A DNA stretch of 64,000 nucleotides from Hyaloperonospora brassicae. Its lineage: Eukaryota > Oomycota > Peronosporomycetes > Peronosporales > Peronosporaceae. How positions within the stretch are numbered: the stretch's first letter is position 1; each line of letters starts with the position of its first letter. The DNA lies in NCBI GenBank assembly GCA_947650285.1, contig CANTFL010001475.1, positions 620,001 to 684,000 on the forward strand, read 5' to 3'. The position numbers and the translations under genes are program-made. Shown here one piece after another: positions 23,043 to 34,737 of the stretch. The notes below the pieces were generated by a model. The model saw nothing but the letters and a program-made list of their open reading frames with translations, searched no databases and had not been told where the DNA came from.

Positions 23043-24125
23043 ATGCGCGTCGCCCTTCCACTCGCTGCGGCTCTCCCCGCGCTCGTCGCCGCGCACAACG
23101 CCGCGACGCCCACGATACTGGGCGGGTGGCACGCGGCTGAAGTGACGGACGTCCACACGCAGCTGCTGGACAACGCGCTGCGCGGCAGCAGCTACGCGAT
23201 CAAAGTGGGCGCCACGCGCGTGTGCTACGCCGACGTCCTGTCGCTCGAGACGCAGGTCGTCTCGGGCACCAACTACCGCTTCCACATTAGGGGCTGCGGC
23301 GTCACGAGTTCGGACGGCGAGTGCTCTACGACGACGCTGTCCACTTGTGCACCGTCCGAGTTCCTCGTGGAGGTCTACGAGGAGCCGTGGACCGAGACGC
23401 TGAGGGTCACGGGCATTCAGCCGTGGGACGAAGAAGACGGGACGAGCGACGGCGAGGCGGAGGACAGCGACTTGAAGCCGACCGGCCGTACGTAGGCAAA
23501 AGTGTCGCTGCTGACGCTCTGCCGGTCGAACAGCGACCGTCGAGCAAGAAGGGCACTGTAGCAATGCAAAGCACATTACGTTTTGGTATTGGTACACTGG
23601 TCCGACGTTGAAGTAACGGGGTTTTCTATCCTTTGTCTGTGGTGTGGGTGGGTGTGTGTGTGTGTGTATCTCTGTTTTTGCGGCTGTGGGTGGGATCGTT
23701 CGCCGGCTGTAGCGATGGACGCAGTGGTGGGGACGCTCGAAACGAGGACAGTGGTGTCGTTTGACGAGGGCGAGAAAGCAGCAGTGGCCGCGTGGATCAC
23801 AGCGGAGAAGCTGAACGAGTATGGTGACAAGCCGACGACTGTCTACACGGGCGGCACGCCGCTGTTTGACGAGAGCACTGGCACGACGAGGAACGTGTAC
23901 GACTACATCTTGAGCCGTCACCCGGACCGCCCGTGGCAGTCACGAGCAGCAACGACCACGTCGTTTGCAGCGACGAAGGCTGGTGAGGATGCGACACTTG
24001 TGCAGGGATCGGTTGCTGCGGTGCTGAGTGTCCTGATTGTGGTGCTGCTGGTTGGCGTGGCCGTTGTCAAGGTGCGCCGCGAAAGGCGTGACCGCTTTCC
24101 GTACGACCCCATCCACAGCCGCTAG
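23043..24125 (+). CDS. Cystatin-like protease inhibitor with C-terminal membrane anchor
   Basis: Two exons, 23043-23487 and 23713-24125, splice at phase 1 (donor GTACGT, acceptor TAG) to 285 aa. Residues 1-17 are a signal peptide (MRVALPLAAALPALVAA). A cystatin domain follows with all three inhibitory elements: the N-terminal glycine (ILGGW), the first loop QVVSG (Q-x-V-x-G) in LETQVVSGTNYRF, and the PW of the second loop (EPWTETLRV); two cysteine pairs fit the extracellular EPIC-type cystatins of oomycetes, which inhibit papain-like plant proteases. Exon 2 adds about 90 residues I do not recognise, then a single membrane helix (VAAVLSVLIVVLLVGVAVV) and a basic tail KVRRERRDR. So the inhibitor is predicted to sit on the cell surface or an endomembrane lumen and not to be freely secreted. 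Activity is inferred from motifs. Confidence 0.85.
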
Positions 24126-27100
24126 TGCCACTACGCGAATGTGTCGCAGCCGATACAACGTGGTAGTGAGAAGGAGGACGAAGTGAGCGCATGTGCGCAG
24201 TGTGCGTGCGTGTGAGGGCTCGACTGATGCGCAGGTGAAGAACGACTGTGTGGAAGTTCATGTAGTTGTTGGTAGCCTTTTCTCAGGCGCGTTAGCACTC
24301 GCGCCGTCGTGTGGTGTTGGAGTGGGAAGTTACTGCAGAAGCGAACACAATGCACAGAGTCATACCACACACACACACACACACATCGAACCTCGTGATG
24401 AAGTTGAATCAACGCGCTCGATGACGTCACAAGTCCCAAGTCACGGGAGAGGAAGCACGAAAACTACACGGGACAACGAGACGTGTCGGTCGTTGTTCAT
24501 ACTGTGTGCCTGCGGCTCGGACGAGTGAAGTCGCGGGCACATGAGTCAGCAGCACTGGATGTTCAGATGGAGAAGGCAGGACGTGACAGTGTGTGTTGTT
24601 CCCTGTGGCTGCTTCGCTTGGTACAAGTAGTCGGAGACTCGTTGTGCTGCATACCTCCTCCCGCTCACTGCGCGATGTTCACCGACTCGCCGGACGAACT
24701 GGTAGATGTGGCCCTGTCATCGACATACGTATCCTTCGCCGCGGGCTCAACAAGAGCTCCGACCGTGCGGTCTTCGTGCTGCCGTGTACAGCAGATGCAC
24801 CATCGGTTCTCGGTGATGAACTCACAGCACCATCAGTTTCGCGTGATGAACTTGCAGCACCATCGGTTCGTGGTGTTTCCGTCGCACCCGAGCGTGCAAT
24901 TAGGCCTGACGTGTGACGGCTGAACGCCAGCCGCATTCGACAGACAGCTTCAACTGTACAGACCACGCCATGATTGCAAGCGTGCATCAGCCTGCATCGA
25001 CGTCAGATCTGAACGCGCGTCAACAACGTCCGAGTTAGCGAAGTATGTACACTAATTGAGACGAGACGAAACACACACTTGATCACCGTGCGTTGCGAAG
25101 GCGTCGCATGTGCCCTTTGTGGTAGAGCCGGCGAAAAGTGTCGCACGCGCAGTGCATCCGTCCGTCTTGAGCACATGGCGTACTTCAACGCAGCTGCTTG
25201 TGGCAACGGACTGAATACTGCTCACCCGATGCTGAGACAAGTGATGCACACAGCGGAGGACAGTCGCAAGGGAAAATGTGCAGCTGCAGCGGTGCTCACG
25301 ATCGAGATCTTGCAACGGCAGTACGTCACGTCCGCACACTGTTTCTCAGCTACGCTGCAGGTGTGATGAAGTCGCCAGTAGGTACTGCGCTGCCGTGAAC
25401 ACTCGCCTACGTTCTTTGTATGTTTTTCTAGTTGTGACGGTACAGCTGCGCGGCTTCTACACATGGGAAACTGTCGCGACAGTTTGGCGTCGGGACCTGC
25501 TGCAGTATGCTGCTCGAAACTGAATTATGCTCACGTATTCGACATGCAGTCACGCCAAACCTGTCATGATGTGGCTGGCGTCACGCAGCTGACACATAGG
25601 ATCTGAGAGCGGAAGGCGTCGTTACGGCCTGCACCCAATATCTTGTGCAAGCAGGCGCCTCGTGGCGCTCTATCGACTTCTGAGACCGTCGCTAGGTAGG
25701 ACAGGCGCGGTGTCTGGGCAATCGCCCAGGATGCCAATCAAGTACACTTGACCCTTGTTTAGGAAGTCCTAAGAACAATTAGACCAGCATTGAGGTTTAG
25801 CGATAATATAAAAGCGCTTTTATTTATCGAAGAAAACAAAAAAACGACCGATCCAGCGGGTAAGCTCTGGGACATGCATGTTAGTTGGTTAGCACTCTCA
25901 CTTGTAATACACCAAGAAAAAAGGAACATGTCACGTAATTCCAAACAAGCTAAGTTGCTGTCCTAGGACAACAAGCGTTTGCAAGTCTACAGCATGGTAG
26001 TAGTAAAAGTGAGGTATACCTACAGCATGGTACACATCATGGACGCCAACAACGCCGCTCTCTGGTAGCCACTGTGTTCTCCTTCACACGAATCTGTCAC
26101 TCTGGGCGCCCTAGATCGAGAGTTGCATCGTCGTCTGCTGCAGACGATTCTGGCTCAATCGATGCTCCATGTTTCGAGATTGGAGGTTCGTGTCATTGGC
26201 ATTGGAAACATCCAGGTCGCTTCTTGCGCTCCACAAACTCGATTGCATCGGAGCAACCTTGAGTTGAAGAACGGTAGAAGCGAAGAAAGATGATGAGCGC
26301 ACGCTGGGATAACACACTTTCTTTTCTCATTCGATGGTTGCAGGATCCCACGCAGGAACGCTAGAGACCAGAAGACATGCTATCTATCTCGAAATAAATG
26401 GCAAGCCGCTGTTTGCCATGCATTTACGGTACAACTTGTGCAAAAGACGACCACGATGCGGTGTTTTTTGTGTGGTCGATCTTCGAGACCATGATACAGT
26501 TGATCAAAAGCCTTCCTTGGGTGTGGTAAAAAGATGAGAGCTATGATATCGAATAGCGTCTGAGCAAACGAAAACCTCAAGCGTTTACAGTGAACAAGCT
26601 GAGGTCACACACAATGCCGTTTTACAGAGTGCTGGTAGAAAACCCGAATTTCACAAGAGGGACTCAGCACTTGCTAGGAAATTGACATTGATGTGCGGTC
26701 GGTTCAGGGCAGCACTTGACGTTCGATGGTTTGCACTACGTCACAGGCTAACCCCCGTGTTGATTTCGGGGAACGAATATCGCCACCCCACTTTTAGCAA
26801 TCGTCACGTCCTTCGTGCCAGCAGGATCGCACCCTTTGTGCAGATAGCCTCACACCCCGACGAAAAACTCAAATACGGATTGGGTTGACGCACAACACAC
26901 TACAAACCGCCACACAATGTGTATCAGGCAGTCGATCGAGTGCAAATTATGTCATGTGTGTCTCGAGTGCATGGAAAAAAAGTCAAGAAATGTAAAATGA
27001 AGTTGAAATACGTAGGAAGAAGTAAGACGTACGACAACGAGTCTAATGACGATGCGTCGGTCGACTGGGTCATGACGACCGATGCTATAGTGTGTTTGGC

Positions 27101-28918
27101 GGTCGTGTCCTGGCTGGTGGTGAGGTCATCCACTTCGCTACTGACTGCTTCCACGGTGTTGCTGAGCATGTTGTATGCCGAAAACCTCTCTTCGCAAGCT
27201 ACTGGTCTCCGTTCGATGGCAATGAGAACCGGATCTTGTATGAGCACTCGCCTCTCGGCCAATGTCCCGATCGTATCGTCGTCAACTGCTTCACGGTAGA
27301 AGCAGATGGGGTGTGGGCCGCTGTTGTAATCGTGTACTGTCTCGGCACAATTGTGGTCAATGAAGGTCGCGCCATCTTTGCATGGACAAGGTGCCAACAC
27401 CATCCGACCGTCAGCCTGCATGCAACGACCGGCACCTCGGGCTGCTCTGGTTTGTCGGAAACAGGGCATGACGTTATACTAGACCGATGCATCTGCTCGA
27501 ATCGCAAGTTTCTAGTCTACCCACCACGTCTCATCGAGCAAGGTTGCTCCCTCGTAGCGAATGCGGGACAGGCAACAACGTGATTTCAGCGTAGCGGAAC
27601 AAGGACCGATGTATTGTTGAACAGTGAATTTACCACAGAGGTAGACTAGAGGGAGTAGTCACCATGCGGTCGGTGCCTCGAATCGCGAGGTCCAGCTTAT
27701 CCTTTTCCGTTCGACCTTCTAAGCACGAATACATGTTGTCTTCTACTACCGCCGTAATCGATCGGATATGGAGCGCGGTAGAAAGCTTGCAAACACCTTT
27801 TTGACAAGTGCTTCTTTTACACTGTACTGGCTAATCCACATGAGTTTACAATCGCTGTTAGTTTCGGAGGGGTGTGGGGATTGCACGAAGTGGGTGCGGC
27901 GATGTCGATTGCCCGATTTCGGTGTCATACTTGCTCTTACCAAGTCCATCATGTTGTGTGCACTGAAGATTCTGTAGTGGCTCTGCTTGCTGGCCAGGAA
28001 GTTGCTGTTAAGCAAGTGTCCGACAATGCGCATTGTCTCGTGCAGCGCCGATGCCGTGTTGAAACACGCATCGTTTAACAGAAGCGCAGTCGCTTGCAGC
28101 ATAAGAATCTGCGAGCGCAACAAGAATTGTTTGACGTTATGTTGTCGCATGATGCTTCCACATGACACCGTCTACGTAACTGTGTTCACGTCAATAGCTT
28201 GGCTGACTTGACGAGGTTTGCACCTTTCGCATCTGAGCGAATATCTCCACCGAACCTAGCGAGGGAATCCACGTGGACTCTTTTTTCGTTCCGAGGTCGG
28301 CAACCGGGCGCACGTCGAACGCTTGGTCCGTTATTGCGGTTCCAGGCGCCAAACCTTTTGTCAGGTTATCAGTAGTGTCAAAGGTGCGGTGCCCGAAACG
28401 CCTGTAAATCTCATCTGGAAACATTGACCCGTGTTGTATATTCAGTAACTAGCTGCTCGAGGGACTGCACCTGACAATTCATATTCAGTTACACATGTTC
28501 GAGCAGCAAGTGGACTATCTGCTAGAGGCCCATTTTGACGCTTTCACGCTGTGCTTTCGTAGCTGCGACTTGTTAGCTGGTTTTCGCGCTGGCGATGATG
28601 AACGATCCGTCAGAGCGGACTCAGACGAGATCAAAGCTTGGGGCGGGCGTCACAAAGAGGGAGCGGTGTCCCTAAACTTTGTCGACATTGTTCACAAAGT
28701 CATCGCTATTAGGCCAGAAACTCAAATGACATTCAGCGCGGCCATTTGCATTGATATGTACTGCTTGCCGCTGAGAGCACGCTGCACTGGTGACCAAACA
28801 GCTCAACAAGGGATGGTAGCGAACAAGCGAGAACCCGCGCATACATGCAGCGTGACGGCAATCACGATCTTGTAAACACCGTGCTTGCACACACTCGAGC
28901 ATCGTCGCTGCTGATGAT
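24126..28918. other. Long gene-free stretch
   Basis: No gene I can support. There is a GT-repeat and CA-repeat near 24180-24385 and a bulged hairpin at 25801-25829. Overlapping frames on both strands at 26924-27583 (up to 181 codons minus, 163 plus) and one at 28495-28875 (plus, 126 codons) lack domains, signal peptides or splice-consistent extensions. Confidence 0.5.
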
Positions 28919-29921
28919 CTACTTGTCATGCTGTTGGGACGGCCGCGCCTGATCCGACTGCCCCGGGTTCTGCTGGAAGTTGATGCTGTACGATCCCGTC
29001 GCGGGATCCTGCACCATCTGGAAGTTGTCCGTGCTCAGGCCAAACTTGCCCAAGATCGTGTTCCCAAAGCCCTTGAGCTTGTCCAGCATCTCCGCCTTCA
29101 TCTTCTCTTGACGTTCGTGCACAACCTTCTTCAGACGTTCATGGCCCTTCATCGCCGTGGGCACTGTCGGATCGATCTTCAGTACCGCATCGTAGTCCGC
29201 AAGCGCTTCCTCCAATTTGTCCATCTTCTCGAACGCCTCTGCTCGCCGTAAAAGGGCCTTCACGTACGTAGGCGACAGCGTGACTGCCTGTGTGCAGTCA
29301 TCAATGGACTCCTCTGTCCTCCCAATCCGCAGGAGACAAGCTGCTCGGTTGCTAAAGTATACTGCCTGCAGAGCAATGTAGAACAATGCAGGAGACCAGT
29401 AAGCAATCATCTTTTGCAATAAGTAGCCAGTCACATCGACCGTACCCTGTTGTACGCGTACTCGTCGTCGGTAGGGCAGAGTTTGAGTGCCGTTGTGTAG
29501 CACTCAATTGCGTCCAAGTAGCTGCCACGCGCGAAAAATCTGATGCAGGAAACACATATTTACACTGTTGAGAATCCCTATTTGTTGTATCCCACATGTG
29601 CCCATTTTGTCAAAAGCACAACAACGAACCCGTCCCGCGCAAAACGTACTTATTGCCGAGTTCTTTTGCTGCCGATGCTCTTTTGACATTACTAGCGCCC
29701 TTTTCTGCACGATCAGATGTCGCTTCGAGACGGTCGTCCACTTCGATGCTCTGCACGAGTCGCGTCAGTTGCTGCTCCAGCGTCTCGTCTTCCGCTGTCG
29801 TTTCACTCGATGCCTCGGATTCAGCATCAGTCGTCTTCTTGTCAGCGCTCTGTGGGTGCGTCACCGGGTAGTGCGTCTCTTCCTCCAGCACCTCAAACCG
29901 CGAGGTGTCCGAGTGCTCCAT
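28919..29921 (-). CDS. TTC1: Tetratricopeptide repeat protein 1 (TTC1) homologue
   Basis: Cytosolic TPR adaptor; in animals TTC1 binds Hsp90/Hsp70 and G-alpha subunits. Three exons on the minus strand, 29921-29650, 29539-29446 and 29365-28919, with phases 2 and 0, give 270 aa. After an acidic, low-complexity N-terminus (about 1-80) come three TPR motifs: AKELGNKFFARGSYLDAI, AVYFSNRAACLLRIGRTEE and YVKALLRRAEAFEKMDKLEE. The C-terminus is the diagnostic part: EMLDKLKGFGNTILGKFGLS, NFQMVQD and TGSYSINFQQNP closely match the conserved TTC1 tail. It is divergent from the WDR5-like gene with 203 bp between start codons. Confidence 0.92.
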
Positions 29922-30124
29922 CGTCCAGATTATTGTTCGAAAGTGACGGGCGAAGAGCTGTTCTCGAAGATTGTGTCGACTTGGTCGTGCAGTATAAACG
30001 CTGAGAGGTTATCCACCGCTGCGCTTTCATGAATATCCGTCTAAAAAGACGACTTGAATATATCCAGGATAATAATACCCATTCCACGCCGCGCGGATAA
30101 GTGGTACCCACTGAAATAAAATCA
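29922..30124. promoter_or_regulatory. Bidirectional promoter, TTC1 / WDR5-like
   Basis: 203 bp separate two divergent start codons, so both promoters must lie here. The sequence is AT-richer than the genes. I do not see a clear CCAAT or TATA box. Confidence 0.6.
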
Positions 30125-31346
30125 ATGACTGTCGCTTGGCCAGCGCCGCAGACGCTGCCCGCCCACGCGCGCGCCGTTTCGAGCCTCGCGTTCGCTCCAA
30201 ACGAGACGCTCCTCGCTTCGTCATGTACGTCGCTTTTGCCTCGTCGACCAGCGGCGTCGTCCGCGTCTCGCGTGGCTGGTTGCATTTGCCGTCGATCCGC
30301 TTTTGTCCACTGCGTTTTGCTTTATAAATCTTGTGCTTTTTTCATCGCTAGCCGCCGACTCGAGCGTGAAGATCTGGCAGCTCCCGTCCGAATGCGACGC
30401 CTCAACGACAGGAACGACCGCACTCAAGACCTCTCTATACGGCCATGAAGCAGGTGTCTCGGACTGCTGCTGGTCCCCCGACGCGCGCCACGTGGCGTCT
30501 GCCTCGGACGACTGGACAGCGCGGCTCTGGGACGTTGAGACGGCCAAGACGCTGGCTACACTGGGCGCGGCCCACCGGAGCTTGGACGCGGCGCTCTGGA
30601 CGCCTCTGTCGCTGCTGAAAGGCCCGTCTGGGCCCATGAAACTGGACGAAGATGGACTGCACACTGCTGTGGTGGCGGCGGACGCAGCTGCTGAATCGCA
30701 CACGGGCTTTGTAAACTGCGTGGCGTTCAATCCGCAAGGGTCGCTTGTGGCTACAGGCTCACACGACGAAAGCCTGAGGCTCTGGGATGTCCGCAGTGGC
30801 AAGACCGTTGCGGTCATTGGCGCCCATCAAGAGCCCGTTGTGAGTGTGCAGTTTCATCCGACGGACGGCTCGTTGCTCGTGTCTGGCGGCTATGACGGCC
30901 TCGTGCGTGTGTGGGATGTGGCGTCTCGTCAGTGCATGCGCTCGATCATCACAGAACCAGCAGCACCGGTGGGAAGCGTGAGGTTTACGCCGAACGGACG
31001 GTACGTCCTGAGCTCGACGCTCGATGGCACGTTGCGTTTGTGGGACTACGTGCGCGATGTGTGCGTGCGCTCGTACAGTGGTCACATGAATCGTAAATTT
31101 GGAATGCAGTGCGTCTTCTTGCAGCAGCACGACAAGCAGCCGGTCGTTGTGTGCGGATCGGAAGATCATCGCATTTTCGTGTGGGACGTGGCATCGCAGG
31201 AAGTGGTCTCAGTCTTGGCTGGGCAGGATTATCCCGTGCTTGCGCTTGCTGCGCATCCGACGCGTGCGCTAATGGTCTCGAGCTCGAACCAGGATATCAA
31301 GGTGTGGACTCCTAGCGACGAAGCAGATGGCAACGGAGATCGATGA
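30125..31346 (+). CDS. WD40-repeat protein, WDR5/Swd3-like
   Basis: Two exons, 30125-30224 and 30352-31346 (phase 1, GTACGT donor), give 364 aa forming a seven-bladed WD40 propeller. Blades are marked by DSSVKIWQLP, DWTARLWDVE, DESLRLWDVRSGK, DGLVRVWDVASRQ, DGTLRLWDYV, DHRIFVWDVAS and DIKVWTPS. The order and details (a GH dipeptide then a blade ending in KTVAVIGAHQEPV; GHMNRKFGMQCVF; GSEDHRIFVWDV) match WDR5, the scaffold of MLL/COMPASS histone H3K4 methyltransferases. An unusual ~30-residue insertion with KGPSGPMKLDEDG sits between the third and fourth blades. Other WD40 scaffolds cannot be excluded without alignment. Convergent with PWP2: stops lie 198 bp apart. Confidence 0.8.
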
Positions 31347-31544
31347 CCCGAGCAGTGCTGCATGGCAAAAGCCGAGGCGGGCGCTACACACTGGCAGACA
31401 CAGGCACTACACAGAAACACACATTGGGTCTATTTATTACTGTGATTTCTACATCATTCCGCGAGCAAGTCATTTTGACGACCCCAGCCCCCCCCACAAT
31501 CGAGAAGAAGACGGCGGTCGCTGGCACATTACGACTCGCTTGGT

Positions 31545-34500
31545 CTAACGAGCTTGCTGCATCTGCTGCATCCTGCTGAGGTTCTTGAGATAACTGAGCG
31601 TAAACTGGTTGTCATCGCAACTACAAAGCACACGGAAGTCAGATCAACGAAGTGAGCTATCGAATACAGATGACCACGCTCGACGGACACATGGATAACG
31701 TACATCTTGGCAAGGTCCTGCAAATGACGCGCGACGCTCTTTTGCAGTGAACGCAGGGTAGGAAGGCATGTGGCGCTGCTGCATGAATCGTCTCGCAGGG
31801 TCTGGCCATGCGTGTTCAGCACAGAAAGACTCCACTGAAGGTAAAACTCAAGGTGCGGGCTGCATTCCATTCGCTTCGCGAGAAGCTGCAGCAACCGCTG
31901 CAGGTACGTCTCACCGCGCAGCGTTTGTGCCACGAGCGGAATGCTAGCCAACGGAACACCTTCCACGCACCGAGCAATAAGCGGCTCCTCGTTTAGATGT
32001 AGCGCCATTACCAAGGCACGAGCATATTCTCGGCGCGCCAGCGTTCGAGTGATAGTTTCCGGTGTGATGTCCTCGTCCAGCTCGAACGGGTCGAAGGCGA
32101 GACTCTCGTCCAGGCCATAGATAAGCAGACCTTCCTTGGTCGCAGCAGCCCAAGCACGGCCAGTGGGCGAGAAAACTACAGCCTTGGACAACACCTCCAT
32201 GTTCTTGCGACGGCTGCCCGGATCCACAGCACGCTTCGCACCCACAAGGTCAGCGCCAACATCTCGGCCCAATGCCTCCGAGTCATCCAGATGGGCGTCC
32301 AACTCACTCTTGCTAAGCCCGCTCTCTGTGATGTTCTTGTTGTTGAGCTTTTCTAGGACGCCATCCAGCGACAAATTGTGTGAGATCTGAAACTTTTTCA
32401 GCAAGATTCGATGCTCCGCTGCGTAAATGCACACGAACTTGGACCGTCCACCAGCAAGAAGAAGTGAGCCATCAGCCGAGTAGCACACACTCGTAAAATA
32501 CTTGGTGAGCTGGTTGTTAGCCGCCGAAATGTGGTCACCGTCCTTGCGACCACCTGCAATATCGCGCTTGCCATCAATCGTTCCGACCTGTTCGCCGTCC
32601 TTCACGTCCCAAATGTTAATCGCGCCGTTCAGCGTCGTTGAAGCCAGTTGCTTACCGTCCGGGCGGAACGTCACCGCCAAGACGTCTGTGGGGTGGGCGA
32701 GCGGTTCAATGAAGTTTTTCTTGCTCGCAAACAAATTCCAGAGGCGCACTGTGTGGTCCCACGAAGCTGAGGCTAGAATTGGCTCTGCAGAAGACGATGG
32801 CGAAAACGAGAGCGACGTTACAGGTCCGCTGTGGCCACTGAGGACATCTGTGAGGCGCCCAGTCTGCAACGACCAAACGTACACGTTAAACGGATCCATT
32901 GACCCTGCACACACCACTTGTCCACTCATATCCAGCGCGAGCGATAGAAACTGCGTGGGCTCTGGTGTCGTCAGCACGCGAAAGTTCTTGTATCGATTCA
33001 AGTCAAATGCGCGAACGGTGCCATCCAGAGACGCGCTCAGAACGGCTTGGCCCGAGGGAGCAAACTGCACGGCTGTCACAGGAGCAGAGTGCTCGGTAAA
33101 GGTAACGTAGCAAAAGCCACTACTTGTGTCCCAGAGTTTTAGCTTCGCGTCATCGGCACCCGTAGCAAGCAAACGTCCGTCGGGCGAGTAGCTGGCAGCA
33201 TTCAGGTCAAAGTAGTGGCCCTGCTGCTTTAGCACGTATGTCTCGGAGCGCCACTCCCACACCAGCAACTGTCCTAGCTTGCACGATGCAAAGGCCAGCC
33301 ATTCACCCGTAGCATTCACCGCAACTGTTTCCAGCTGATTCTGCGTGACACTGAGCGTATGGATGTTCACGAAAGCCGGCAGCTCGTACAACCCGAACGT
33401 GCCGTTGCCAAAGCCCACCACGAGCATGCCTGTCGAAGAGTGGAACGTGCAACACAACACCTTGGCAAAGTCCATCTTGAGCACATGCTTCTGGCAAGTG
33501 TACCATTTGATAGCACGCGCAATTTCTGGAACAACAGCTTCTTGCTCCTCCAGCGTCTTGCGCGTACGCTTCTTGTCCACAACCGTATCATCGTCTTTGC
33601 TGCCACTTTCCGTCTCCTTTGTTTCCTCCTCCTCAACCTCCTCGTTGTCGTCGTCATCACTACTTCCATCTTCCATCTCCTCCGCTTCCTCCTCACCGAT
33701 CTCCTCCGTGTCTTCGTCCTCACATTTGGCAACGACCTCCTCATATCCTCCGTCGTCCGGCAGTTTGTATTTCCACTCGAACGCGCCACCGTCTCGTCCA
33801 ACAGTGAAAATGGATCGGTCGTCTTCAGCAAAGAACGCGCCCACGACCACGTCACGGTGTCCAGAGAGCGTCAGCGGTTTGAACCCCGGGTACGGGTCCA
33901 CCGAAAACACTCGAGCCGACAGATCTTCGGCTCCCGTCACGAAAAACTTGGCACAATGCGACCACGACACACTCACTACGTCAGCGTAATGGCCAGTGTA
34001 CGTGCGGTGCAGCACAAACGGCGCAAACTCGCGCACGAGACCAGGCGTGCGCCACAGCTGCACCTTCGTGCCGATCGCTACTGCAATGTAGCAATTGTCC
34101 GGACTAAAGTTCAACGCGCGCACGGGGTGCTTGAAGTGGAATCGGTACAGCACAACACCTCGCTTCAAGTTCACGAGCAAACACCGACCGTCGACGTCCA
34201 CCGCGAGCAACAGCCGCGAGTCGTGCGACACGGCAATACGCTCGACATTCGTACGCGCTTCAAAGGCAAAAGTTCGGGACGTGTTGCTACAAAGCACAAT
34301 CGCAGCAACCGCCACAACACGCGTTAGCATGAAACGACACTAGCGACGTCAGCAATACATATCGAATGATTGAATAACATGTTGTGGCAGTGTCCGATTC
34401 GGCCGACAATGTCGGGACGTACTTGATGAGGTCGAACTGAGTGATGCGATTGCCCACAGGACTTAGCACAGAGTTTCCGTCCGGCGTGAAGACCACGTTG

Positions 34501-34553
34501 CCCTGCGAGTAGACGCTGCCACACAAGTGCTGGAACTGGTAGGCGAACTTCAT
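31545..34553 (-). CDS. PWP2: PWP2/UTP1 U3 snoRNP WD40 protein
   Basis: Core UTP-B subunit of the small-subunit processome, acting in the nucleolus on 18S pre-rRNA. Three exons on the minus strand, 34553-34423, 34286-31704 and 31620-31545 (both introns phase 2), give 929 aa, close to the human 919. The start MKFAYQFQHLCGSVYSQG and the phrase VLSPVGNRITQFDL are hallmarks of PWP2. Two tandem WD40 propellers follow, with blades such as SARVFSVDP, LKLWDTSSGFCY, VRAFDLNRYKNFR and VRLWNLF. An acidic insertion of about 45 residues (about 255-300) lies in the first propeller. The C-terminus is the Utp12 helical domain (ITRTLARREYARALVMALHL ... LQRLLQLLAKRM) and ends in exon 3 with KNLSRMQQMQQ. It shares a 184-bp promoter with POLR3F. 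Confidence 0.96.
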
Positions 34554-34737
34554 GGGACGCACGTGGGTGAGCCAGTGCAAAAAGTCGACAGCAAATGCTT
34601 TGCGCGTGCCCAAGTGGTTGGCAGGCAGGGACGACGTTGTTTCAACCAATGAAACGCGTCGAATCGAGCTCACGACCAATCACACGACGTGGTTGCAATC
34701 GCGCAAGTAAGTACCAGCAGCCGCAGCGACCGCGCGA
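34554..34737. promoter_or_regulatory. Bidirectional promoter, PWP2 / POLR3F
   Basis: 184 bp between divergent start codons. It contains two CCAAT boxes on the plus strand, at 34646-34650 and 34676-34680; the second is inside CGACCAATC (34673-34681), a 9-mer also found upstream of other genes here. No TATA box is apparent. Confidence 0.7.

Noticed and set aside
26924..27583. Overlapping 181-codon minus and 163-codon plus frames
   Set aside because: No domain, no signal peptide, no supporting splice extension, and both strands equally open; not enough to call a gene.
33345..34327. 322- and 214-codon plus-strand frames
   Set aside because: They lie antisense to well-supported PWP2 coding sequence, whose acidic GAG/GAT runs read as serine- or leucine-rich on the other strand.
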